Assembly: GCA_003153055.1 (NCBI GenBank)
Contig: PMBV01000094.1
Location: forward strand, 51,915-62,467
Direction: 5' to 3'
DNA: 10,553 bases
From: Myxococcales bacterium
GTDB taxonomy: Bacteria > Myxococcota > Myxococcia > Myxococcales > Myxococcaceae
Every line of letters starts with the position of its first letter. The first letter of the stretch is position 1. Below, piece by piece: positions 1-5,930 of the stretch. Under the pieces are notes generated by a model. The model saw only the letters and a list, made by a program, of their open reading frames with translations. It did no database searches and was not told the DNA's origin. The position numbers and the translations under genes were made by a program.

Positions 1-3000
1 CTGCCCACCGACTTCGAAGAGCCCGCGCTCCCCCATCGCAGCTCGCCCTCTGGCCAGCGCTCCAAGACGGTCCCGCTCCCTGGCGCCGCGCTGCCCACCG
101 ACGGTCAGGAGCCCAGCTCGCCCTCCGGTGAGCGCCTCGATCCTTTCTCCGATGGGCTGGAGTTCGACATCTCGTCGCCCTCGCAGTCCTTCACGCTCCC
201 ACCTTCCCCGGCGTTCGACTTCGACCTGCCGCCGGCGAGCGACGCCGACGCTCCTCGACCACGTGAGTCGCCGCCAGCCGCCGAGGCCCCGGCGGCCTTC
301 GACTTCTCGCCGGCGCCCAGCGAACCGGCTGCCCAGGCCTTCGACTTCTCCATTCCACACGAACAGCCCGAGCCTCCGGCCGCGGAGCCCCATCAGGAGC
401 CGAGCTTCGACGACTCGCCCATGGGCTTCGGAGAAGTCGACCTCTCGGGTGGAGGCGGCGGCCAAGACCTCGAGTTTGACCCGACCCAGGGTTCAGCGGC
501 GGGCCCCGACGATTTCGAGGCCGATCTGAGCAAGCCCATTCCCGCGGCGGCGACGGCGGCCGGCCCTGTCGATGGCCTCGAGATGCTGTCCTTCATCGAC
601 GAGACGGCCAAGGAGGCAGGGGTCCACCCGGCTCAGCCCTCGGGCGTGCGGCGCTTTCACGTCAAGCGGCGCAGCGGCAAGGTGTTCGGCCCCTTCGAAG
701 AAGCGGTCATCGTCAAGATGCTGGAAGACGGCCAGCTGCTCGGCAACGAAGAGGTGTCGCCCGACGCCGAGACCTGGCAGCCAGTGGGCTCCGAGCCAGC
801 GTTTCAGCCGGTCATCGCCCGGCTGATGGAGGGCCCCTCTCACGCGAGCACTCCCACGCCGGTGCCGGTCGCGGACGACAAGGCCCGCGGGCCCTCGATG
901 GAGCGGCTCAAGCAGCTCTACGAAGGCCGCATGGCCGCGGTGGCGGTGGTGCAGAGCAAGGAGCCCGTCCCCTTCAAGAAGCGGCTCCCGTACATCGCCG
1001 CCGGGCTCGCGGCCTTCCTGGTCCTCGCGGCTGGCGCCTCCGTGGGGCTCACCACGCCCTACGGCTACTTCGGCCTCAAGCTCCTCTTCCCCGCCAAGGT
1101 GCGGGCCGACACCCGGGAGGCCGGCTACCTGGACACCGCGCGAAAGGGCCTCGCTGCCGACACCTGGAAGGGCCTCACCACGGCCAAGGAATCGGCCGCC
1201 CAGGCCCTGGCCATCAAAGAGTTCCCCGAGGCTCGAGCCGTCTGGTCGCAGGCGGTCTTCAGGCTGAAGCGCACGTACGGCAAGGCGTCAGACCAAGACC
1301 TCGCCCGGGCTCGCGAGGAGCTGCCCAACATCAAGCTCCTCGGCGAAAAGCACCTCGAGGTGCTCAAGGCCTTCGCCTCTGACGCGCTGACTCGCAACTC
1401 GCCCGACGAGGCGCTCGCCTTCATCGGCGACGCCCTGGCCCGGAATGCAGACGATCAAGAGTGCATGTTCTTGCGAGCCGAGGCGTACCTCCAGAAGAAG
1501 CAGCCGGCCCAGGCCAAAGGCGAGTACGAGCTGATTCTCAAGAAGAGCCCCACAGCGGCCCGCGCCCACCACGCGCTGGGGCTCCTCCACAAGGCCCAGA
1601 ACGAGCCCGACCTGGCCGCGGCGCAGTTTTCCCAGGCGCTCGAAGCCGATGGTGCTCACCTCGCCTCGGCCATCGAGCTGGCCGAAATCGAGATCCTCGG
1701 GCGGCGAGACGCCACCAAGGGCGCGGCGTTGCTCGACACGGTGCTGACCGAGAAGGCCAAGGCGACCCTCGCGCCTTCCGAGGCCTCTCAGGCCCTGGCG
1801 CTTCAGGCCGAGACGCTCGCGATCGCGGGCAAGCTCACCGACGCGGTCACGCTCCTCGAGGCAGCCCTCAAGGCCGACGCCAGCAACGGCTTCACTCAGG
1901 CCCGGCTGGGGCGCCTGTACCTCCAGCTCCACGACCTCGAGCACGCCGTCCCTCTCTTGAAGAAGGCCTCCACGGCCAACCCCGAGAGCTTCGAGTACGC
2001 CGAGAGCTACCTGTCGGCCCTCATCGCCGTGGGACGCCTGGACGAAGCGCAGAAGGCCGTGCAGAGCGCCACCAGCCGCTTCCCCGGCAATGCCAAGCTG
2101 GCCTACCTCTCGGGCCGCGTGGCCGATGCCCTCGACAACCCCAAGGAGGCTGAGGCTTCGTACCGCCGAGCCATCGCGGCTGACCCGAAGAACGCTGACG
2201 CGTACCTCTATCTGGCGCGGCTCTACATGCGCTTCCGCCGGTTCCCCGAAGCCAAGCCCGAGCTCGAGGCAGGCCTGGAGCAAGCCCCGCAGAACGCCTC
2301 CCTGAGGGTCGGCATGGGCGAGCTGGCCTTCCACGAGCGAGATCTCGATCGCGCCGAGACCGAGCTCAAGGCGGCGGTGGAGCTCGACCAGGCCTCGGCC
2401 GAGGCCTACCTCGGGCTCTCGAGGGTGTCGCTGGAGCGCGGCAAGCTCGACGTCGCCGCGGCCCAGGTCGAGCGGGCGCTCGAAATCGACGCCCACATCC
2501 CCGGGGGCAAGCTGCAGCGGGGCCTCGTGTTGTGGAAGCTCGGGCGCCTCGACGAGGCAGTGGCGACGTTGGAGGAAGCGCAGCAGAACGACGCCTCGAA
2601 CCTGCAGCTGAGGGTGACCCTCGCGGGTGTCGAGGTCGACCAGGGCGACTTCAAGAAGGCCCGCGAGGCGCTGGCCGCCGCGCTCGCGGTCGAGCCAGGG
2701 CACCCCGACGGCAACTTCTACCTGGCCCGGGTCGAGCTCGCCGAGCGGCACTACAGCCAGGCCTTGGAGGCGATGAAGCGCGCCCTCGAGTTCAACCCGA
2801 AGAGTCCTCCCTACCACTACTGGATGGGGCGGATCCTCAAGGACGCGCGCAAGGGTGATGACGCCCTGGCCGAGTGGAAGCGGGCCCTGGAGCTCGACGA
2901 GGGGTACGCCGATGCCCTCGAGGCGCTCGGGCAGGCCTACTTCGAGCGCAACGATCTCCAGAAGGCGGTGAAGAACTACCAGAAGGCCCTGGCGAGCGAC

Positions 3001-3363
3001 CCCAGCCGCAACGCCGTGCAGGTGGCCATCGGCGACGTGCAGATGAAGCTCGACGACTGGGACGGCGCCATCGCCAGCTACACCAAGGCGCTCCGAAGCG
3101 ACCCCGAGCTCACCGGGGTGTATTCGCAGCTCGGTCTGGCATGGGAAGAGAAGCACCAGCTCAAGAAGGCCATCGAGAGCTACACTCGAGCGGTGGAGAA
3201 CGACCCCAACGCGGCCGATGCCTGGCGCCGGCTCGGCTGGCTCTACAAGGGCCAGGGAAAGAAGAGCGACGCCGCCCAGGCGTTCAAGCGGTACCTGGGG
3301 CTCCGGCCACAAGCCGAAGACAAGAAGCAGCTCGACGACGAGATCTACTTCCTCACCCAGTAG
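1..3363 (+). CDS. Membrane-anchored TPR-repeat protein with GYF_2-like domain, 5'-partial
   Basis: The frame is open from the first base to the TAG at 3361-3363, giving 1120 visible residues; the true start lies left of the window, so the ATG at 421 is internal. Domain order in visible numbering: a Pro/Ala/Ser/Glu-rich disordered region with recurring FDF-type motifs (about 1-185); a small domain at about 217-278 with the GP-F---V--ML-DG-L---E-V-----W-PV pattern of GYF_2/DUF4339 domains; a linker; one hydrophobic segment (about 329-351) preceded by KKR; then roughly 18 degenerate 34-residue TPR units from about 469 to near the end. By the positive-inside rule the N-terminal part is probably cytoplasmic and the TPR solenoid periplasmic (inference). 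TPR arrays are protein-binding scaffolds; the partner is unknown and no enzymatic motif is visible. An N-terminal zinc ribbon upstream is plausible from myxobacterial relatives but not seen. serS starts 43 nt downstream, so co-transcription is possible. Confidence 0.93.
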   Translation: MPTDFEEPALPHRSSPSGQRSKTVPLPGAALPTDGQEPSSPSGERLDPFSDGLEFDISSPSQSFTLPPSPAFDFDLPPASDADAPRPRESPPAAEAPAAFDFSPAPSEPAAQAFDFSIPHEQPEPPAAEPHQEPSFDDSPMGFGEVDLSGGGGGQDLEFDPTQGSAAGPDDFEADLSKPIPAAATAAGPVDGLEMLSFIDETAKEAGVHPAQPSGVRRFHVKRRSGKVFGPFEEAVIVKMLEDGQLLGNEEVSPDAETWQPVGSEPAFQPVIARLMEGPSHASTPTPVPVADDKARGPSMERLKQLYEGRMAAVAVVQSKEPVPFKKRLPYIAAGLAAFLVLAAGASVGLTTPYGYFGLKLLFPAKVRADTREAGYLDTARKGLAADTWKGLTTAKESAAQALAIKEFPEARAVWSQAVFRLKRTYGKASDQDLARAREELPNIKLLGEKHLEVLKAFASDALTRNSPDEALAFIGDALARNADDQECMFLRAEAYLQKKQPAQAKGEYELILKKSPTAARAHHALGLLHKAQNEPDLAAAQFSQALEADGAHLASAIELAEIEILGRRDATKGAALLDTVLTEKAKATLAPSEASQALALQAETLAIAGKLTDAVTLLEAALKADASNGFTQARLGRLYLQLHDLEHAVPLLKKASTANPESFEYAESYLSALIAVGRLDEAQKAVQSATSRFPGNAKLAYLSGRVADALDNPKEAEASYRRAIAADPKNADAYLYLARLYMRFRRFPEAKPELEAGLEQAPQNASLRVGMGELAFHERDLDRAETELKAAVELDQASAEAYLGLSRVSLERGKLDVAAAQVERALEIDAHIPGGKLQRGLVLWKLGRLDEAVATLEEAQQNDASNLQLRVTLAGVEVDQGDFKKAREALAAALAVEPGHPDGNFYLARVELAERHYSQALEAMKRALEFNPKSPPYHYWMGRILKDARKGDDALAEWKRALELDEGYADALEALGQAYFERNDLQKAVKNYQKALASDPSRNAVQVAIGDVQMKLDDWDGAIASYTKALRSDPELTGVYSQLGLAWEEKHQLKKAIESYTRAVENDPNAADAWRRLGWLYKGQGKKSDAAQAFKRYLGLRPQAEDKKQLDDEIYFLTQ
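142..555 (+). repeat. Low-complexity coding segment with recurring FDF/FDxS motifs
   Basis: Within the TPR protein the translation repeatedly returns to short acidic-aromatic motifs (FDI, FDFDLP, FDFSP, FDFSIP, FDDSP, FEADLS) separated by Pro/Ala/Glu-rich linkers. The 12-mer ctgcccaccgac also occurs twice just upstream (1-12 and 91-102), each copy followed by a similar S-P-S-G-(Q/E)-R stretch. This looks like a disordered linker carrying short binding motifs that spread by local duplication; their ligand is unknown. Confidence 0.55.
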
Positions 3364-3386
3364 ACAACGAAGTAACACTCCGTTCC

Positions 3387-3395
3387 AAAGGAAGG
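3387..3395 (+). promoter_or_regulatory. Ribosome binding site for serS
   Basis: The purine run AAAGGAAGG ends 11 nt before the GTG at 3407. It is the only good Shine-Dalgarno match in the 43-nt gap after the TPR gene, and supports the GTG start over the longer open frame that reaches back to 3218 inside the TPR gene. Confidence 0.6.
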
Positions 3396-3406
3396 CCCCG
3401 GGACAC

Positions 3407-4672
3407 GTGCTGGATCTCAAGGACGTCGCGAAGAACTTCGACTCGGTGGTGAGTCGGCTGGCCGCCCGCGGTGGGGCGTTGGATCTCACCCGCTTCAAGC
3501 AGCTCTTCGAGGAGCGCAAGCGGCTCTACGTCGAGCTCGAGTCGAACCAGGCGCAAAAGAACAAGGCCAGCCAGGAGATCAAGCTCGACATCTCGAAGCG
3601 CGAGGCGCTCGGGGCGATGGTGAAGACGCTCAACCAGGCCATCAAGGACCAGGAGGGGCGACTCAAGGGCGTGGAGGACGAGCTGTCACAGATGATGATG
3701 ATGGTGCCCAACGTGCCCCATGACTCGGTGCCGGTGGGCCCCGACGAGACGGGAAACGTGGTGCAGCGCCAGTGGGGTGACAAGCCCAGCTTCCTCTTCA
3801 CGCCCCGGCAGCACTTCGAATTGGGCGAGAAGCTGGGGTTGCTCGACTTCGAGCGCGCCGTGAAGGTGTCGGGCACCCGGTTCGGCTTCTCGAAGGGGGC
3901 CTTGGCTCAGCTCGAGCGCGCGCTGGTGTCGTTCATGATCGACGAGCACCGGCGACGAGGCTACGTCGAGCTCTTGCCACCGTACCTGGTGACCCGAGCG
4001 GCCATGACGGGCACCGGGCAGCTCCCCAAGTTCGAGGCCGATGCCTTCAAGACCTCGGGAGAGCGAGAGCTGTTCCTCATTCCCACCGCCGAGGTGCCGG
4101 TCACCAACTACCACGCCGACGAAATCCTCGAAGGGCCGCTCCCGGTCAAGTACTGCGCCTTCTCGCCCTGCTTCCGCTCGGAGGCGGGCTCGGCCGGCAA
4201 GGACACCCGCGGGCTCATTCGCATGCACCAGTTCCACAAGGTCGAACTGGTGCGCTTCACGCGGCCTGACACGGCCTTGGCTGAGCTCGAGGAGCTGACC
4301 CAGGACGCCGCGTCGATCCTCGAGAAGTTGGGGCTCCACCACCGGGTCACGCTGCTGTGCACCGGAGACATGGGCTTCTCGTCGCAGAAGACCTATGACA
4401 TCGAGGTGTGGCTGCCCGGTCAGGACGCCTACCGCGAGATCTCGAGCTGCTCGTGCTTCGGCGACTTCCAGGCTCGGCGAGCGAAGATCCGCTTCCGCGC
4501 CAACCCCAAAGACAAGCCCCAGCTCGTGCATACCTTGAACGGCTCAGGGCTGGCGGTGGGGCGAACCGTGGTGGCCATCATGGAGAACTACCAGCGGGAG
4601 GACGGCTCGGTCGCGATTCCCGAGGTGTTGCGGCCGTACATGGGGGGCCTGTCGGAGATCGTCCGGGTGTGA
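3407..4672 (+). CDS. serS: Serine--tRNA ligase (SerRS)
   Basis: A class II aminoacyl-tRNA synthetase that activates serine with ATP and charges tRNA-Ser in the cytoplasm; it also serylates tRNA-Sec where present. The 421-residue product is close to the usual 420-430. The N-terminus ([13 protein letters not shown]) fits the family, followed by a long helical coiled-coil arm (about 27-98) that grips the long variable arm of tRNA-Ser. The catalytic domain shows TAEVP (227-231) for serine binding, motif 2 ([14 protein letters not shown], 256-269) and motif 3 (NGSGLAVGR, 378-386). I chose GTG 3407 because it gives the canonical start and has a Shine-Dalgarno sequence. The upstream TPR gene is 43 nt away. 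No terminator is visible before the first tRNA-Ser at 4774, so transcription may continue into the tRNAs, including all the serine isoacceptors this enzyme would charge. Confidence 0.98.
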   Translation: MLDLKDVAKNFDSVVSRLAARGGALDLTRFKQLFEERKRLYVELESNQAQKNKASQEIKLDISKREALGAMVKTLNQAIKDQEGRLKGVEDELSQMMMMVPNVPHDSVPVGPDETGNVVQRQWGDKPSFLFTPRQHFELGEKLGLLDFERAVKVSGTRFGFSKGALAQLERALVSFMIDEHRRRGYVELLPPYLVTRAAMTGTGQLPKFEADAFKTSGERELFLIPTAEVPVTNYHADEILEGPLPVKYCAFSPCFRSEAGSAGKDTRGLIRMHQFHKVELVRFTRPDTALAELEELTQDAASILEKLGLHHRVTLLCTGDMGFSSQKTYDIEVWLPGQDAYREISSCSCFGDFQARRAKIRFRANPKDKPQLVHTLNGSGLAVGRTVVAIMENYQREDGSVAIPEVLRPYMGGLSEIVRV

Positions 4673-4700
4673 CGTCAGTGCCTCTGCCGTAAAAACGTGG

Positions 4701-4729
4701 TTGCAGTCAGTGGTGAGGTGAAGTATCCG
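4701..4729 (+). promoter_or_regulatory. Candidate sigma-70-type promoter for the tRNA block
   Basis: TTGCAG (4701-4706) and TATCCG (4724-4729) are separated by 17 bp, and the sequence after the -10 is G/C-rich, like the discriminators of stringently controlled stable-RNA promoters. It lies in the 101-nt serS/tRNA gap and would start transcription about 38 nt before tRNA-Ser(UGA). The -10 matches the consensus at only three positions, so this is tentative. Confidence 0.3.
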
Positions 4730-4773
4730 CAGGCGCCTCTCGGGGGTCGGGGGCGTCGGTCACGTGGAGTCCA

Positions 4774-4860
4774 GGAGCAGTGGCCGAGTGGCTGAAGGCG
4801 GCGGTCTTGAAAACCGCAGATGCTTAACGGCATTCGTAGGTTCGAATCCTACCTGCTCCG
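4774..4860 (+). tRNA. tRNA-Ser (anticodon UGA)
   Basis: An 87-nt cloverleaf. The acceptor GGAGCAG pairs with CTGCTCC, followed by discriminator G73. The anticodon stem GCGGT/ACCGC encloses loop CTTGAAA, so the anticodon is UGA. A long class II variable arm (ATGC/GCAT) and a T-arm with TTCGAAT are present. G73 and the long variable arm are serine identity features. CCA is not encoded. It reads UCA and, by wobble, UCG and probably UCU. First tRNA of the block, 101 nt after serS. Confidence 0.97.
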
Positions 4861-4900
4861 TAGGCGTTGTTCTTTGACAGGAAGTTGAGAATTTCTTCGT

Positions 4901-4987
4901 GGAGAGATGGCCGAGAGGCTGAAGGCGCAGGTTTGCTAAACCTGTATACTCGTAAGGGTATCGAGGGTTCGAATCCCTCTCTCTCCG
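4901..4987 (+). tRNA. tRNA-Ser (anticodon GCU)
   Basis: An 87-nt cloverleaf. The acceptor GGAGAGA pairs with TCTCTCC, followed by discriminator G. The anticodon stem CAGGT/ACCTG encloses loop TTGCTAA, so the anticodon is GCU, reading AGC and AGU. It has a long variable arm, a T-arm GAGGG/CCCTC and no encoded CCA. It lies 40 nt after tRNA-Ser(UGA) and 14 nt before tRNA-Arg; these short gaps point to processing from one transcript. Confidence 0.97.
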
Positions 4988-5001
4988 CACCGCGGTTAAA
5001 A

Positions 5002-5075
5002 GCTCCCTTAGCTCAGCTGGATAGAGCGTTGGACTACGAATCCAAAGGCCGGAGGTTCGAATCCTCCAGGGAGCG
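5002..5075 (+). tRNA. tRNA-Arg (anticodon ACG, A34 edited to inosine)
   Basis: A 74-nt cloverleaf. The acceptor GCTCCCT pairs with AGGGAGC, followed by discriminator G. The D-arm is GCTC/GAGC, the anticodon stem TTGGA/TCCAA encloses loop CTACGAA (anticodon ACG), and the T-arm is GGAGG/CCTCC. CCA is not encoded. In bacteria A34 of this tRNA is deaminated by TadA to inosine, so that it reads CGU, CGC and CGA. The tadA start codon lies only 10 nt after the last tRNA base, placing substrate and enzyme side by side. Confidence 0.97.
5068..5073 (+). promoter_or_regulatory. Shine-Dalgarno-like AGGGAG inside the tRNA-Arg acceptor stem
   Basis: AGGGAG is the only good Shine-Dalgarno match before the tadA GTG at 5086, 12 nt upstream, and forms the 3' strand of the tRNA-Arg acceptor stem. 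In a folded tRNA it would be base-paired, and 3' maturation would cut it off the tadA message. It may be a real but tRNA-occluded ribosome binding site, or coincidence, since the acceptor sequence is fixed by the tRNA. Confidence 0.35.
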
Positions 5076-5085
5076 CACGTTACCG

Positions 5086-5556
5086 GTGCTTGACGTCGAC
5101 GAGAGGTTCATGCGGGAGGCGTTGGCGTTGGCGGCCCAAGCCGCTGCGCTGGGTGAAGTGCCAGTGGGAGCAGTCGCGGTGAAGGACGGGGTGGTGGTGG
5201 GGCGAGGGCACAACCGGCGAGAGATCGACCGAGACCCCTTCGCCCACGCCGAGCTGCTCGCCATGCGCGAGGCAGCCCAGGTGCTGGGGGTGTGGCGGCT
5301 TTCCAAAGTGACGGTGTACGTGACGTTGGAGCCGTGCGCGATGTGCGCGGGGGCTATGGTTCAAGGGCGGGTGGAGCGGGTGGTGTTCGCAGCGGAAGAT
5401 CCCAAGGCAGGAGCAGCCGGTTCGCTCTATGATCTCCTCGCTGAGCCGCGACACAACCACCGTGTGCCAGTCACCTCGGGAGTGCTGGCAGAGGAAAGCA
5501 GCGCACTGCTCAAAGGCTTCTTCCAATCGCTTCGGTCCCGGCGGGCAGACAAGTGA
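5086..5556 (+). CDS. tadA: tRNA-specific adenosine deaminase TadA
   Basis: A zinc-dependent deaminase that converts A34 to inosine in the anticodon of tRNA-Arg(ACG), allowing one tRNA to read several CGN codons. The product has 156 residues, near the usual length. HAE (His54, with Glu56 as the proton shuttle) and PCAMC (Cys84, Cys87) supply the zinc site and catalysis. Family features include EVPVGAV near the start, HAELLAMR, TLEPCAMCAGAM, GAAGSLYDLL and NHRVPV. GTG 5086 gives the full N-terminal helix; ATG 5110 would remove residues aligning with E. coli TadA and has only a GAGAGG too close to it. The gene sits 10 nt after tRNA-Arg(ACG), its classic substrate, and stops 9 nt before tRNA-Ser(CGA), so it is probably transcribed with the tRNAs and released by their processing. 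Start choice is the main uncertainty; the function is clear. Confidence 0.96.
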   Translation: MLDVDERFMREALALAAQAAALGEVPVGAVAVKDGVVVGRGHNRREIDRDPFAHAELLAMREAAQVLGVWRLSKVTVYVTLEPCAMCAGAMVQGRVERVVFAAEDPKAGAAGSLYDLLAEPRHNHRVPVTSGVLAEESSALLKGFFQSLRSRRADK

Positions 5557-5565
5557 ATAGGTCGT

Positions 5566-5652
5566 GGAGAGATGGCCGAGTGGTCGAAGGCACCTGACTC
5601 GAAATCAGGCATACCGGGAACGGTATCGTAGGTTCGAATCCTACTCTCTCCG
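5566..5652 (+). tRNA. tRNA-Ser (anticodon CGA)
   Basis: An 87-nt cloverleaf. The acceptor GGAGAGA pairs with TCTCTCC, followed by discriminator G. The anticodon stem CCTGA/TCAGG encloses loop CTCGAAA, so the anticodon is CGA, reading UCG. The variable arm is ATACC/GGTAT and the T-arm GTAGG/CCTAC is identical to that of the UGA isoacceptor. CCA is not encoded. It starts 9 nt after the tadA stop, so RNase P cleavage here would define the 3' end of the tadA message. Confidence 0.97.
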
Positions 5653-5664
5653 TTGGCGCAGAAT

Positions 5665-5751
5665 GGAGAGGTGGCCGAGTGGCTGAAGGCGCACGCCTGG
5701 AAAGCGTGTGGGTCCGAAAGGGCCTCGTGGGTTCGAATCCCACCCTCTCCG
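5665..5751 (+). tRNA. tRNA-Ser (anticodon GGA)
   Basis: An 87-nt cloverleaf. The acceptor GGAGAGG pairs with CCTCTCC, followed by discriminator G. The anticodon stem ACGC/GCGT encloses loop CTGGAAA, so the anticodon is GGA, reading UCC and UCU. The variable arm is GGTCC/GGGCC with one G-U pair; the T-arm is GTGGG/CCCAC. CCA is not encoded. With UGA, CGA and GCU it completes the serine set. It lies 12 nt after tRNA-Ser(CGA) and about 46 nt before the SRP RNA. Confidence 0.97.
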
Positions 5752-5797
5752 CTCGCTTCTCTCTGGCGAGCTTGGTAGGGAGCAGCTTCAAGATTTT

Positions 5798-5881
5798 ATG
5801 GTCAGGGCAACGCGGGGCCGTGAACCCCGCCAGGTCCGGAAGGAAGCAACGGTAGCGTTACTTCGCGTGTGTCCTGGCCGT
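5798..5881 (+). ncRNA. ffs: Signal recognition particle 4.5S RNA (bacterial small SRP RNA)
   Basis: The RNA scaffold of the signal recognition particle; it binds Ffh and the FtsY receptor to deliver nascent membrane proteins to the translocon. The core CCAGGTCCGGAAGGAAGCA at 5830-5848, with its GGAA tetraloop and the loops contacted by the Ffh M domain, is diagnostic, as are the preceding GTGAACCCCG and the 3' CGCGTGTG. The ends close through ATGGTCAGG (5798-5806) pairing with CCTGGCCGT (5873-5881), including G-U pairs, giving an 84-nt single-hairpin RNA. Exact termini are estimated from this pairing. It follows tRNA-Ser(GGA) by 46 nt and precedes a hairpin terminator. No convincing promoter of its own was seen, so it may be processed from the tRNA transcript. 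Confidence 0.93.
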
Positions 5882-5889
5882 CATTTTCG

Positions 5890-5930
5890 AGCCCCTGGTA
5901 CCTTCACGGTGCCGGGGGCTTTGAGTTTCT
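5890..5930 (+). terminator. Hairpin terminator closing the tRNA/SRP RNA block
   Basis: A 13-bp stem pairs 5890-5902 (AGCCCCTGGTACC) with 5908-5920 (GGTGCCGGGGGCT), with two G-U pairs and a 5-nt loop TTCAC, followed by a moderately T-rich tail (TTTGAGTTTCT). It lies 9 nt after the SRP RNA. On the minus strand the hairpin is followed by CGAAAATGA, which is not T-rich, so it appears to work mainly rightward. It overlaps the end of the convergent glycosyltransferase gene, whose stop codon sits in the loop. Confidence 0.75.

Noticed and set aside
3218..3406. Longer serS start overlapping the TPR gene
   Set aside because: The extra 63 residues are out-of-frame TPR coding sequence; the family N-terminus begins at GTG 3407.
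1288..3519. 743-codon open frame on the minus strand
   Set aside because: It is the antisense shadow of the TPR gene; the plus strand encodes well-formed TPR repeats and the minus translation resembles no protein.
4874..4879. Perfect TTGACA between tRNA-Ser(UGA) and tRNA-Ser(GCU), suggesting an internal promoter
   Set aside because: At a 16-18 bp spacing there is no -10-like hexamer, and the start point would fall inside tRNA-Ser(GCU), which begins at 4901.
4867..5085. N-terminal extension of TadA through two tRNA genes
   Set aside because: The frame happens to stay open, but the added residues come from tRNA-Ser(GCU) and tRNA-Arg sequence; TadA homology starts near GTG 5086.
5780..5797. 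Separate promoter for the SRP RNA (TTGGTA...TTTTAT)
   Set aside because: With this spacing the -10 abuts or overlaps the RNA start, so transcription would begin inside the mature RNA.
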